A stretch of DNA of 34,550 nt from Hydrogenophaga sp. 2FB. GTDB lineage: Bacteria; Pseudomonadota; Gammaproteobacteria; Burkholderiales; Burkholderiaceae_C. Below, piece by piece: positions 17,607 through 26,261 of the stretch. Under the pieces are notes generated by a model. It did not search any database and was not told the origin of the DNA. It saw only the letters and a list, made by a program, of their open reading frames with translations. A program made the translations under genes and the position numbers. The stretch covers positions 1-34,550 of the forward strand of contig NZ_SCML01000065.1 in NCBI RefSeq assembly GCF_005503365.1, read 5' to 3'. How positions within the stretch are numbered: the first letter of the stretch is position 1; the number at the start of each line of letters is the position of its first letter.

Positions 17607-18707
17607 TTAGTGGCTCAGTGATTGCAGCAGCAGCCGCACCGGCGCGGGAAGGCCGTGCGCGGCCAGGTCGGACGCGTTGACCCACTGCCCTGGCGGCAAT
17701 GGTTGCACACGCCCGGCAGGGAGTTGCAGCAGCAAGGGATGCAAGCGCAACTCGCGGTGCGTGAGGCTGTGGGCCACCGGTTCGAGCGCCTCCAGCCGAC
17801 CGCGCAAGCTCTCAGGCAATGCCGCCAGCAAGGCCGCCTCGTCGGCGTACACCGGCGGACAGTACAAACCCGCCCAGATGCCGCTGGACGGCCGGCGTTC
17901 AAGCCAGAAGCGCGGCTGCGCCGCGTCGCTCGCATCCCGCACCACCAACAGCCACCAGTTCTCGAAACGGCGCACCAGACGCCGCGTCTTGATGGGAAAG
18001 CGCTGGGTCTGTTCGGTCGCATGCGCCTGGCAGATGGGCCGCACCGGACAGCGGTCGCACGTCGGCTTGGAGCGCGCGCAGACGGTGGCGCCCAGGTCCA
18101 TCAGACCCTGGGTGTACGCGGTCATGTCGTCGAGCGTGGGGCCCACTGGCAGCAGCCCCTGCGCCAAGGACCAGAGTTCGCGCTGCGGGCCCTGCTGGGC
18201 AAGATCGCCCTCGAACGCCAGCAGGCGGGACAGCACGCGCCGCACGTTGCCATCCAGAATCGAAATGCGCTCACCGTAGCAAAAGGCCGCGATCGCGGCC
18301 GCCGTCGAGGCACCGATGCCCGGCAAGGTTTGCAAGCCTTCTGCGGTGCGAGGAAAGACACCACCATGATCGCGCACCACCACTTGCGCGCAACGGTGCA
18401 GATTGCGCGCCCGGCTGTAATAGCCCAACCCGCTCCAGAGCGCCATCACCTCGTCGGACGAAGCGCTCGCCAAGGCTTGCACGTCGGGACAGCGCGCCAG
18501 GAATCGGGGGTAGTACGACAACACCGAGCTGACCTGGGTCTGCTGCAACATGACCTCGGACAACCACACGAGATAGGGGTCTCGGGTGTGCTGCCAGGGC
18601 AGGCCGCTGCGGCCCGCACGGCGTTGCCATTCAATCAGCAGCGGCGCGAAGTCGCTCGGCAGCACTGCATCGCCGGCATCCGCCGGCACAACCACTGCGC
18701 GGCTCAT
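17607..18707 (-). CDS. mutY: A/G-specific adenine glycosylase
   Basis: Removes adenine mispaired with 8-oxoguanine; part of the GO repair system with MutM. The product has 366 residues, normal. Seen: catalytic Glu51 in SEVMLQQTQV, the helix-hairpin-helix LPGIGASTAAAI, the second catalytic Asp in ILDGNVRRVLSR, the [4Fe-4S] cluster cysteines C-x6-C-x2-C-x5-C (CARSKPTCDRCPVRPIC), and a C-terminal Nudix-like 8-oxoG recognition domain (WWLLVVRD, GIWAGLYCPP). Its ATG overlaps the stop of the dynamin-like gene as ATGA, so translation is probably coupled to that gene. Confidence 0.97.
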   Translation of the reverse strand: MSRAVVVPADAGDAVLPSDFAPLLIEWQRRAGRSGLPWQHTRDPYLVWLSEVMLQQTQVSSVLSYYPRFLARCPDVQALASASSDEVMALWSGLGYYSRARNLHRCAQVVVRDHGGVFPRTAEGLQTLPGIGASTAAAIAAFCYGERISILDGNVRRVLSRLLAFEGDLAQQGPQRELWSLAQGLLPVGPTLDDMTAYTQGLMDLGATVCARSKPTCDRCPVRPICQAHATEQTQRFPIKTRRLVRRFENWWLLVVRDASDAAQPRFWLERRPSSGIWAGLYCPPVYADEAALLAALPESLRGRLEALEPVAHSLTHRELRLHPLLLQLPAGRVQPLPPGQWVNASDLAAHGLPAPVRLLLQSLSH

Positions 18708-20650
18708 GCCACGAGTGCTTCGACGGGTTGTTCCTCTTCGGGAGCGGCCAGCAGGTGGTCGGTCAGTTCGCCGAGTTTGGTATCGAGCAGATTGAGCTCG
18801 GCCTGCTGCGACTGCAGTTCGCGGATGCGCTCGTCCAGCCCGCCCGCGGCCTGCTGGATGCGCGAGACCGCCTCGATGCGCCGGCTGAAGTTGCGGCGGC
18901 GTTCACGCAATTGCGCGTCCAGCTGCGCGGCCGCCGACTTGTTCCAGAGTTCAACCTCGTTGACGGCGGTGTCGTAAACCACACGCAGACGGCTCATGAG
19001 CGCGCGCGCCAGGCGCTCGGCGAACTCGGGCTGTGCCAGGCGCAACGCGTTGCCCAGGCTGAGGTACTGCAGATGGCTCTTCTCGATCAGGTCCAGGTCC
19101 CTGGCGTATTGCCCCAGCTTGGGCGACACAGGCGCCTGCAACGAGAAACCGTACTCTGCATTCAGGTTCTTGAAACTGCCTTCCAGCATGGACTGGATCT
19201 CGCCCGCCATGCGATCGGCCTTGGCGAGATCGCTGCGCAAGCGGTCGAAGGTGTGGTTGTAGGCGCGGCGCACGCCCAGCTTGATGCCGGGCTGCTTCAG
19301 CGTCTTGCCCAGCGTGGCCACCTCGGCCTTGAGGTGCGAGGCGCTGAGCATGGCGAAGAGGTCCTTGAGCAGGCGCAGGTGCACCGAGCGCACGGCCTGA
19401 ATCTTGGCGCCGCTGGCGTCGAAGTCGGCCTGTTCCTGCTCGATGCGCAGGCGCATCTGCTTGATCACACCGGCGTTCTTGCCGCGCAGGCCTTCCAGTT
19501 CCTGAATCTGTTCGACCAGGTCACGCGCCCGCGTGTGCACCAATCGGCCGGTTTCCACCCGCAGCGCTTGAATGCCCTTGGCCACCACGGCGCTCAGGAT
19601 CTTGCGGCGCTGGCCCAGCAGGTCTTCGCCCAGCGCGGTTTCCAGCTCCAGCAGATTGCTGGCCTCGAGCAGTTGTTTGTCGCGGTGCACCTTGGCCAGC
19701 AAACCCTTCTGGGCCGACACCGCCAGCACCTGGCGTGCCGGCACGCCCAGGATTTCGGCCGAGTCGGTGCGCTGCGAGGCAATCTGCAACTGCACCTGCT
19801 CGGGCGAACTCAGCGCATCCCACATGGTGTCGATCTTGTTGAGCACCACCAGGCGTGACTCGCGCCCTTCGCCCAGAACCGACAGGTGCTGGCGCCAGAT
19901 CGTCAGGTCGGACTTGGTCACGCCGGTGTCGGCCGCCAGGATGAACACCACGGCATGGGCCTGAGGCAACAGGCTCACCGTGAGTTCGGGCTCCGCGCCA
20001 ATGGCGTTGAGGCCCGGTGTGTCCAGAATCACCAGACCTTGCTTGAGCAAGGGGTGCGCCATGTTGACGAGGGCATGGCGCCATTTGGGCACTTCGACCA
20101 TGCCATCGGGACCGGGCAAGGGGTTGTCGTCGGGCGCTTCGTCGTGCCAGAAACCCAGGGCGGCGGCCTCGGCCTGCGTCACCCGGCGCACCTCGGCCAC
20201 CTTCTGGATCATGCGCGCCAGTTGCTTGGGGTCGTTCACGTCCAGGTCGACGCGCTCCCATTTGTCGGGCGCGTTGCGCCAGTCCTGCAAGGACTGCGGC
20301 TGCAGCCGCGACTCAATCGGCAGCAGGCGCAGGCAAGGCGGAATCTCCGCGTCGTAGCCCAGTTCGGTCGGGCACATGGTGGTGCGGCCCGCACTCGCCG
20401 GCATGATGCGCCGGCCATAGCCCGCGAAAAACACCGCATTGATCAGCTCGGACTTGCCCCGAGAGAACTCGGCCACGAAGGCCACCGTGATCTTGTCGTT
20501 CTTGACCTGGGCGTGGAGCTGGTCCAGCCGCTCGCGAACACCAGGCTCCATCAGGTCGTGATCCACCAGCCATTCGGATAGAAGTTTCAGACGCAAGGCA
20601 AACTGCTTGCGCCATATACCGTGCTGGTCGAATTCCTGATTGAAGCTCAT
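18704..20650 (-). CDS. Dynamin-like GTPase family protein
   Basis: Large GTPase of the bacterial dynamin-like superfamily, 648 residues. Seen: P-loop AEFSRGKS at residues 60-67 (first Gly replaced by Ala, which I believe is normal in this subgroup), switch I Thr in GRTTMCPTE, G3 ILDTPGLN, and G4 LNKID. The remainder is long helical and coiled-coil (for example EQIQELEGLRGKN and the C-terminal RRIEAVSRIQQAAGGLDERIRELQSQQAEL), as expected for the stalk; no clear transmembrane helix is seen. The start at 20650 (MSFNQEF) is chosen over in-frame upstream codons, which run through the promoter region into mutM. The function is probably membrane-associated; the specific role is unknown. Confidence 0.88.
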   Translation of the reverse strand: MSFNQEFDQHGIWRKQFALRLKLLSEWLVDHDLMEPGVRERLDQLHAQVKNDKITVAFVAEFSRGKSELINAVFFAGYGRRIMPASAGRTTMCPTELGYDAEIPPCLRLLPIESRLQPQSLQDWRNAPDKWERVDLDVNDPKQLARMIQKVAEVRRVTQAEAAALGFWHDEAPDDNPLPGPDGMVEVPKWRHALVNMAHPLLKQGLVILDTPGLNAIGAEPELTVSLLPQAHAVVFILAADTGVTKSDLTIWRQHLSVLGEGRESRLVVLNKIDTMWDALSSPEQVQLQIASQRTDSAEILGVPARQVLAVSAQKGLLAKVHRDKQLLEASNLLELETALGEDLLGQRRKILSAVVAKGIQALRVETGRLVHTRARDLVEQIQELEGLRGKNAGVIKQMRLRIEQEQADFDASGAKIQAVRSVHLRLLKDLFAMLSASHLKAEVATLGKTLKQPGIKLGVRRAYNHTFDRLRSDLAKADRMAGEIQSMLEGSFKNLNAEYGFSLQAPVSPKLGQYARDLDLIEKSHLQYLSLGNALRLAQPEFAERLARALMSRLRVVYDTAVNEVELWNKSAAAQLDAQLRERRRNFSRRIEAVSRIQQAAGGLDERIRELQSQQAELNLLDTKLGELTDHLLAAPEEEQPVEALVA

Positions 20651-20676
20651 GGGGCCTGATTCTCGGTCAATGGACC

Positions 20677-20685
20677 AATATAGCA
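20677..20685 (-). promoter_or_regulatory. Extended -10 promoter for the dynamin-mutY unit
   Basis: On the minus strand TGCTATATT (20685-20677) is an extended -10 (TGn plus TATATT). No convincing -35 is seen at 17 nt, which is tolerated for extended -10 promoters. Transcription would begin near 20670, giving a leader of about 20 nt before the ATG at 20650. Confidence 0.5.
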
Positions 20686-20753
20686 TCGGCTTTCGCGAGA
20701 AGCCCGGCCGGTGCCTGAGCCCGACAGCCGGCCGCGCACGCCGTTTCCTCGCG

Positions 20754-21569
20754 TCATTTCTTCTGACATGCCGCGCAGAAAAAGGTGGACCGCTGTCCCT
20801 GCCGCATCGCCTTGATCGGCCCACCACAGACCCGACAGAGCTGGCCTTCTCTGCCATAGACCATGGCGTCGAGTTGAAAGTAACCGCTTTGCCCTTCGGC
20901 GCTCGAAAAATCGCGCAAGGTACTGCCGCCCAGGGCCACGGCCCGCTGCAGCACCGACACGATGGCGGCATGCAGACGCGCCGCGCGGGGCTTGCTCAGG
21001 CGGTCCGCCCGCAGCGCGGGATGGATGCCCGACATGAACAAGGCCTCGGACGCGTAGATATTGCCCACCCCCACCACCACGTCGCCCATCAGCAGCACCT
21101 GTTTGATGGCCGAGCGCCGCAGCTTCAACGCGCGGTGGAAATGCAGCGGATCGAAACCGGCCTCCAGCGGCTCCACGCCCAGACCGCTCAGCAACTTGAT
21201 GGCGCGCGCATCGTCGAGCGACGGCGCATACACCACGGCACCGAAGCGCCGGGGATCGTGCAGGCGCAGCACACCCTGGCTGGTCGACAACTCGAAATGG
21301 TCGTGCACGCCGCGCGGCGGCAGACTGGGCGCAAACTGCAAACTGCCCGACATTCCCAGGTGCAACAGCAGCAAGCCCTCGTCCAGGTGCACCAACAGGT
21401 ACTTGCCGCGCCGCGCGACCGAACGCACCTGCCGACCCGCCAGCATCGCCGGCTCACAACCCAGCGGCCAGCGCAGGGGTTTGCCCATGAACACGGCATG
21501 CACCCGCGCGCCAGCGATGCGGTCGGCAAAGCTGAGCCGGGTCACTTCCACTTCGGGTAGTTCGGGCAT
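20754..21569 (-). CDS. mutM: Formamidopyrimidine-DNA glycosylase
   Basis: Excises 8-oxoguanine and other oxidised purines and cleaves the abasic site. The product has 271 residues, normal. Seen: the N-terminal PELPEVE with the catalytic Pro and Glu directly after Met, the RRGKYLL lysine region, LLLHLGMSG, the helix-two-turn-helix GVGNIYASEALF, and a C-terminal zinc finger (CRVCGG...CAACQKK) with QRSTFFC. The start is fixed, because the proline must be residue 2. It lies 104 nt upstream of the dynamin-like gene on the same strand and is divergent from the intron-interrupted TPR gene. Confidence 0.97.
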   Translation of the reverse strand: MPELPEVEVTRLSFADRIAGARVHAVFMGKPLRWPLGCEPAMLAGRQVRSVARRGKYLLVHLDEGLLLLHLGMSGSLQFAPSLPPRGVHDHFELSTSQGVLRLHDPRRFGAVVYAPSLDDARAIKLLSGLGVEPLEAGFDPLHFHRALKLRRSAIKQVLLMGDVVVGVGNIYASEALFMSGIHPALRADRLSKPRAARLHAAIVSVLQRAVALGGSTLRDFSSAEGQSGYFQLDAMVYGREGQLCRVCGGPIKAMRQGQRSTFFCAACQKK

Positions 21570-21648
21570 GAATCGGGTCTTTCTGAAGATGGCCGGAACA
21601 CCTGTGCGATCTTGCGATCACACCCGGATGCCATCCGACCCTTCCCAT

Positions 21649-21663
21649 TATCATGAGCCGATG
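21649..21663 (+). promoter_or_regulatory. -10-like element and 5' exon of the TPR gene, directly before the intron
   Basis: TATCAT (21649-21654, five of six matches to TATAAT) is followed after 6 nt by ATG at 21661-21663, and the intron begins at the next base. The same arrangement of a -10-like hexamer 6-7 nt before ATG is seen at hrcA, nadK, pth and coaD, which supports this ATG as the original start codon of the TPR gene. There is another in-frame-independent ATG at 21653. No -35 or ribosome-binding site is evident. The role is inferred from position. Confidence 0.45.
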
Positions 21664-22646
21664 GTGCGACTCGAAGTCGCTTCATAGTCGTCTACATGAC
21701 GACATATAACGATAGCCCGTTTCCTCTATGGAGAAAGCGGGAAACGTCCCCTGAAATGGGGGCGATTTGTGCAGCCGAAAGGCCCTCTCTCGGCTGCAAC
21801 AGACGGACCCTCACAAGGGCATCCGAACGTTCAATCTGGCTCCCTCGGGACCAGATTCGTAGCTGAAAAGAGACACAAATCTCCGCTCGGAGGTTGAGTT
21901 GCGCCTGTTTTACAAACCGTTGCAACTGACCAAAGACCGGGGTACCGACTGAGCGACACCGCTCAAGGTGTCTTGTTCTCAACCAGAACCACGTCTGGAA
22001 CGACGTGTCCTCGTCCGCACATGCGTCTGGAGTAATCCGGGGGTGTGAAGCTGCGGATAAACATCCTGAGCCGCAAAGCTCACAGGCCATGCGCGAGCAT
22101 GGTCCGACCCTCGAAGCAAGCCAGAGGGAGGATGACGAGGAAGAGGGTATGGGAAGCGTAATGTCAACTCACGCTTGAACCGCCGTAATCATGAAACAGC
22201 TAACGCTTGTCTCCACCCGCTTGCGGGTGGGAGCTGTGGCCAAAAGGCATGACGCTCGGGAGCCGAAGATCATCGACGGAGGCTCGTTCCCCGATGAGCA
22301 TCCGGCGGATAGTGAGTCCCTAACCCCATCTGTCGGTCTGCCGACCGACTGGGCACCTTGGGAAACGAGGTAAACCCGATGCACCGCCACAACCCATCCG
22401 GGTCGTGGCAACCCGAGCGCAAGCGAGGGCCGTGGTGCAGCGGGCAGAGGACGTGACAAAAAGCGAACGGCTGCCTGTAATGGGTGGCATAGGGGTTCAA
22501 GATTTGCCCCGGGGTGAAAGCCCGCTGACTTGTCATAGGCATCTGAGACCGCGCGAGCCGCTCGCGTCTTTCAACAACCGACCCGGAGGGCATCGCCCCT
22601 TCGGGGAAGGTGCCTTCAACCGGGTTCTAACCGAACCGGAGAAGGT
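21664..22646 (+). ncRNA. Group II intron ribozyme domains I-III and start of IV
   Basis: A gene-free 983-nt stretch, explained by intron RNA structure. Several strong hairpins are visible: the 21666-21680 stem, GCAGCCGAAAGGCCC..CGGCTGC (about 21771-21798), GTCGGTC/GACCGAC (22332-22338 with 22343-22349), and GGGCATCGCCCCTTCGGGG around 22588-22606 at the domain IV base. No protein gene is supported here. I could not assign EBS1/EBS2 with confidence; CATCG at 22271-22275 could pair with CGATG at the end of the 5' exon. Confidence 0.75.
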
Positions 22647-24353
22647 ATGGATTACACCGAAAGCGATTTCGATGCTGCGTCCCCGGACGAGGTGAGCGAA
22701 TGGCACTCCATTGATTGGAAGGCTGTTCAATACTTCGTAGGGAAAGCGCAAACGAGAATCGCGCAGGCAGAACTGGAGAAGGACTTCCGCAGGGTCAAAC
22801 GACTCCAACGAAGCCTGATCCGATCCTGGCAAGCCAAGGCATTGGCCGTCAGGAAAGTGACCGACAACCAAGGGAAGCGGACCAGTGGCGTGGACCGCGA
22901 ACTTTGGGATACGCCGCAGAAGAAGTGGAACGCAATCAGTCGATTGAATCTCGTCGGGTACCGGGCCAAACCGCTGAGGCGGACCTGGATCCCGAAGGCG
23001 GATGGAAGGGAACGCCCCCTGGGCATCCCGACCATGCACGACCGAGCCATGCAGGCCTTGTTCCTGCTGGCGCTGGAGCCGGCCGCGGAATGCCACGCCG
23101 ACCCGAACTCATATGGGTTCAGAAAGGGTCGGTCGACGCACGATGCGCGGCAACAGTTGTTCGTGTCCCTTGCCAAGCAAGCTTCGGCGCGCTGGGTGCT
23201 GGATGCGGACATCACGGGGTTCTTCGACCACATCAACCATGACTGGTTGCTCGCCAACGTTCGCATGAACAAGCGGGTGCTCGGGCAGTGGTTGCGCTGC
23301 GGAGTGGTGGACAAACAGCAGCTCCAGAAAACGGAAGCGGGAACGCCCCAAGGGGGGATCATCTCGCCGCTGCTGGCGAACCTGACGCTGGACGGGCTCG
23401 AAGCGGGTCTCATGCGGTTCTTACAGGACCAAATGGGAACCGTCAAAGTCAAAAAGGCCAAGGTGCACCTGGTGCGGTACGCCGATGATTTCGTGGTGAC
23501 GAGCGACTCGAAAGAGGTGCTTGAAACCATGGTCCGACCCTGGGTGGAAGCATTCCTGCGCGAGCGGGGATTGCAACTGCACACAGGGAAGACGCGCATC
23601 GTGCATATCGACGAAGGGTTTGATTTCCTCGGGTGGAACTTCCGGAAATACTCGGAGAAACTGCTCATCAAGCCGAGCCAGAAGAACGTGAAAGCGTTCT
23701 ATGGCAAGGTCAGGGAAGTCATCGCAAGACACCTCTCGAAAAAGAAGGCGGTACTGATCGCGAAGCTGAACCCAATCCTGCGGGGCTGGGCTCGATACCA
23801 TCAAGGCGTAGTGGCCAAGGCGACGTTCACCAAGCTCGACCACCTGATCTTCTGGCGGTTGTGGCGATGGGGGATGCGCCGGCACCCCCGGTGGACCCGA
23901 GGCAAAGTATTCCGGCACTACTGGAATCACGACTCGGGTCGCTGGGAATTTGAGGCCACAGTGCTCAACCGATGGAAAGAGGAGATGCGGCTGCGGCTGT
24001 ACACGCTGGCGGACACGAAAATTGTCCGCCACAAGAAGGTCAAGGGGGAATACAACCCCTTTGATCCTGCATGGGAAGCCTATGGAGAAGGCCTCAAACG
24101 CGACAGAATGGTGCAAGCCATCTGGAGCGGTCAGCGGCTGGAACTGTGGATGAACCAGAACGGCAAATGTGCGCACTGTGGAACAGAGATGGACCACGAA
24201 GATAGCGGGCTCGACAACCACCACATCGTCCCAGTACGGTTGGGTGGCACGGACAGCTTGCAGAATCGTGTGTTACTACACCCATGGTGTCACCGGCGTA
24301 TCCACGCCCTAGGTTTGGAGGTAGCCAAGCCGGTCCCAGTACGGGGACTTTAA
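22647..24353 (+). CDS. ltrA: Group II intron-encoded protein: reverse transcriptase/maturase with HNH endonuclease
   Basis: Intact 568-residue multifunctional protein that helps the intron RNA fold and splice, then cuts target DNA and copies the intron into it. Seen: N-terminal RT0-like region with SGVDRELW, palm motifs including RPLGIPTMHDR, GFRKGRSTHDA, DADITGFFDHI (catalytic Asp188), GTPQGGIISPLLANL, and the active-site YADD at residues 278-281; thumb/domain X around residues 350-420; and a C-terminal HNH domain with Cys508, Cys511, NHHI at 524-527, Cys548 and His553. The ATG at 22647 has GGAGAAGG immediately upstream. No frameshift or lost catalytic residue is seen, so it is probably functional. 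Confidence 0.96.
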   Translation: MDYTESDFDAASPDEVSEWHSIDWKAVQYFVGKAQTRIAQAELEKDFRRVKRLQRSLIRSWQAKALAVRKVTDNQGKRTSGVDRELWDTPQKKWNAISRLNLVGYRAKPLRRTWIPKADGRERPLGIPTMHDRAMQALFLLALEPAAECHADPNSYGFRKGRSTHDARQQLFVSLAKQASARWVLDADITGFFDHINHDWLLANVRMNKRVLGQWLRCGVVDKQQLQKTEAGTPQGGIISPLLANLTLDGLEAGLMRFLQDQMGTVKVKKAKVHLVRYADDFVVTSDSKEVLETMVRPWVEAFLRERGLQLHTGKTRIVHIDEGFDFLGWNFRKYSEKLLIKPSQKNVKAFYGKVREVIARHLSKKKAVLIAKLNPILRGWARYHQGVVAKATFTKLDHLIFWRLWRWGMRRHPRWTRGKVFRHYWNHDSGRWEFEATVLNRWKEEMRLRLYTLADTKIVRHKKVKGEYNPFDPAWEAYGEGLKRDRMVQAIWSGQRLELWMNQNGKCAHCGTEMDHEDSGLDNHHIVPVRLGGTDSLQNRVLLHPWCHRRIHALGLEVAKPVPVRGL

Positions 24354-24416
24354 TCTGACAGAAACAGGTAAGGACCGATGCAGTCCTGTGATCCTGCGGA
24401 GTTAGAGGTCGTGCAT

Positions 24417-24494
24417 GAGCCGTATGCGTTGAAAGGCGCACGTACGGTTCTCAGGGGGGGATATAGTGGAAACACTATGTCCCTACCCTCCAAC
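24417..24494 (+). ncRNA. Group II intron domains V and VI
   Basis: Domain V is 24417-24450, exactly 34 nt, with the catalytic AGC triad at 24418-24420, a GAAA tetraloop and the usual two-nt bulge. Domain VI pairs the seven G at 24454-24460 plus ATATAGTG with CACTAT-GT-CCCT-CCC on the 3' side, capped by GAAA, and leaves A24485 unpaired as the branch point. The same stretch contains the in-frame ATG (24477) of the downstream TPR gene. Confidence 0.92.
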
Positions 24495-26261
24495 ACATTG
24501 CACCGAACCGCGGCCCTGGTCTTGCTGAGCTTGGCCTTCGGAGCGGCAGCGCAGCCGACCGTGCCAGGCCCCGCCACGGCGACCGAAGCCAAACCCGCTG
24601 GCGAACCGGCCTTTATCAACTCCGACCTGAACGCCCCGCTCTTCTACCAACTGCTGCTGGGCGAACTCAACGTGAGCGCGGGCGAGCCGGGTACCGGCTA
24701 CTCGCTGATCCTGGATGCGGCGCGCAAGCAAAAAAGCCCCGATCTCTACCGCCGTGCGATCGATGTGGCCTTGCAGGCGCGCTCGGGCGACGCCGCGCTG
24801 ACCGCCGCACGCGCCTGGGCAGACGAAATGCCCAACAGCCCGGAAGCCAAACGCTTCGTGTTGCAGATTCTGCTGGCGCTCAACCGCGTGACGGAGAGCG
24901 GCCCGGTTCTGCAAGGCATCCTGCAAAACACATCGGCCATCGAGCGCAACGACGTCATCAACGCCATTCCACAGACCTATGCCCGCGTCACGGACAAAGC
25001 CGCGACCGGGACGGTGGTGCGCGAAGCCCTGGAGCCTTGGCTCAAACAACCCGCCCACGCCGCGGCGGCCTGGACCACATTGGGTCGAATGGACCTGGAG
25101 CAAAACCGCTTGCCGCAAGCGCTGACCGCGGCACGCGAGGGACACACCATCGACCCCGCCTCGCCCTTCCCCGCCTTGCTGGCGCTGGAGCTGGTGGAAC
25201 GGGGACAGGCCGACGCGGAAGTGCTGGTGCGCCAGCAACTGGAGGCCAACAAGACGCCTTCCGCCAGCAGTACTGCCGTGGCGCTGGCCTATGCCCGCAT
25301 CCTGATCGACCAGGAACGCAACAGCGAAGCGCGCACGCAACTCCAGACCCTCACCACGCGCCAACCCGAACTGGCCGACCCCTGGCTGCTGCTAGGGTCC
25401 CTTCAAGCGCAAGAAAACGATCTGCCGGGCGCGACCACCTCTCTGGGAAAGTACATGGCGCTGGCGCGAAAGAGTGGCGACGAGCGCACCGCCCGCGGCC
25501 TCACCCAGGCCTATCTGTTGATGGCGCAGATCGCTGAAAAGCAGAAGGACTTTCCCGCCGCCAACGCCTGGCTGGACCGCATCGAAAACGCCGAGGACAT
25601 CATGGCCGCCCAGCTGCGGCGCGCATCGCTGCTGGCCCGCCAGGGGCAGATGCCCCAGGCCCGCGCCTTGCTGCGCAGCCAACCCGAGCGCCGGGTCGAA
25701 GACGCTCGCCTCAAGCTCGTGGCAGAAGCCCAGCTGTTGCGCGACTTCAAACAATGGCAACAGTCCTACGAGGTGTACAGCGAGGCGTCCGCCCGCTTTC
25801 CGGAAGACACCGACCTGCTCTACGACCAGGCGATGATGGCCGAGAAGGCGGGCAAACTGACCGACATGGAAAGGTTGCTGCGGCGCCTCATCGCAGCCAA
25901 GCCCGACTACCACCACGCGTACAACGCCCTGGGCTACTCCCTGGCCGAGCGCAACCTTCGGCTGCCTGAAGCCAAACAATTGATCGAGAAAGCCGTCTCG
26001 CTGGCGCCGGGCGACGCCTACATTCAGGACAGCCTGGGCTGGGTGGAGTTCCGCATGGGCAATGCCGCGCGCGCACTGTCCATCCTGCAAGCGGCCTACA
26101 ACAAGCGCCCGGACCCGGAAATTGCGGCCCATCTGGGCGAGGTGCTCTGGGCGCAAGGTCAGCGCGAACAGGCCCTCAAGATCTGGCGCGAAGGCCTGCT
26201 GCTGTCGGCCGACAACGAGACCTTGCAGGGGACCCTGAAGCGCCTGCAAGTCAAGCCATGA
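24477..26261 (+). CDS. Tetratricopeptide-repeat protein, exported, start interrupted by the group II intron
   Basis: 594 residues in the genomic reading. Residues 1-26 form a signal peptide (TAALVLLSLAFGAAAQ), so the protein is periplasmic or envelope-associated. The rest is helical repeats; clear TPR units lie near the C-terminus (HAYNALGYSLAERNLRLPEA, AYIQDSLGWVEFRMGNAARAL, EIAAHLGEVLWAQGQREQAL). The ATG at 24477 lies inside intron domain VI. After splicing, the ATG at 21661 would join in frame at 24492 or 24495, giving M(N)TLHRTAALV and keeping the signal peptide. The stop overlaps lolB as ATGA. Proteins of this type commonly precede lolB-ispE in Burkholderiales; the exact role is unknown. 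Confidence 0.88.
   Translation: MSLPSNTLHRTAALVLLSLAFGAAAQPTVPGPATATEAKPAGEPAFINSDLNAPLFYQLLLGELNVSAGEPGTGYSLILDAARKQKSPDLYRRAIDVALQARSGDAALTAARAWADEMPNSPEAKRFVLQILLALNRVTESGPVLQGILQNTSAIERNDVINAIPQTYARVTDKAATGTVVREALEPWLKQPAHAAAAWTTLGRMDLEQNRLPQALTAAREGHTIDPASPFPALLALELVERGQADAEVLVRQQLEANKTPSASSTAVALAYARILIDQERNSEARTQLQTLTTRQPELADPWLLLGSLQAQENDLPGATTSLGKYMALARKSGDERTARGLTQAYLLMAQIAEKQKDFPAANAWLDRIENAEDIMAAQLRRASLLARQGQMPQARALLRSQPERRVEDARLKLVAEAQLLRDFKQWQQSYEVYSEASARFPEDTDLLYDQAMMAEKAGKLTDMERLLRRLIAAKPDYHHAYNALGYSLAERNLRLPEAKQLIEKAVSLAPGDAYIQDSLGWVEFRMGNAARALSILQAAYNKRPDPEIAAHLGEVLWAQGQREQALKIWREGLLLSADNETLQGTLKRLQVKP

Larger units (their letters stand above)
21664..24494 (+). mobile_element. 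Group II intron, full length, with encoded reverse transcriptase
   Basis: About 2831 nt. The 5' end GTGCG at 21664 matches the group II consensus and forms the first stem (GCGAC 21666-21670 with GTCGC 21676-21680). Domains I-III occupy the first 980 nt, domain IV holds the protein gene, domain V is a canonical 34-nt hairpin, and domain VI has a bulged A at 24485. The 3' end is placed at AC (24493-24494), the usual terminal AY; 24491 is an alternative by the distance rule from the bulged A. Both restore the downstream reading frame to the ATG at 21661. Protein and domain V type suggest a bacterial chloroplast-like 1 (CL1) intron. There are no inverted-repeat ends or target duplications, as expected for retrohoming. 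Confidence 0.9.

Noticed and set aside
22332..22349. TGTCGG at 22331-22336 as EBS1 pairing with CCGATG of the 5' exon
   Set aside because: It is part of a perfect GTCGGTC/GACCGAC hairpin and would need two wobble pairs, so it is probably not the exon-binding site.
21570..24500. Insertion sequence or integron features around the reverse transcriptase gene
   Set aside because: No transposase, terminal inverted repeats or target duplication; the GTGCG start, domain V and domain VI identify a group II intron instead. A retron or DGR is excluded by the maturase and HNH domains.
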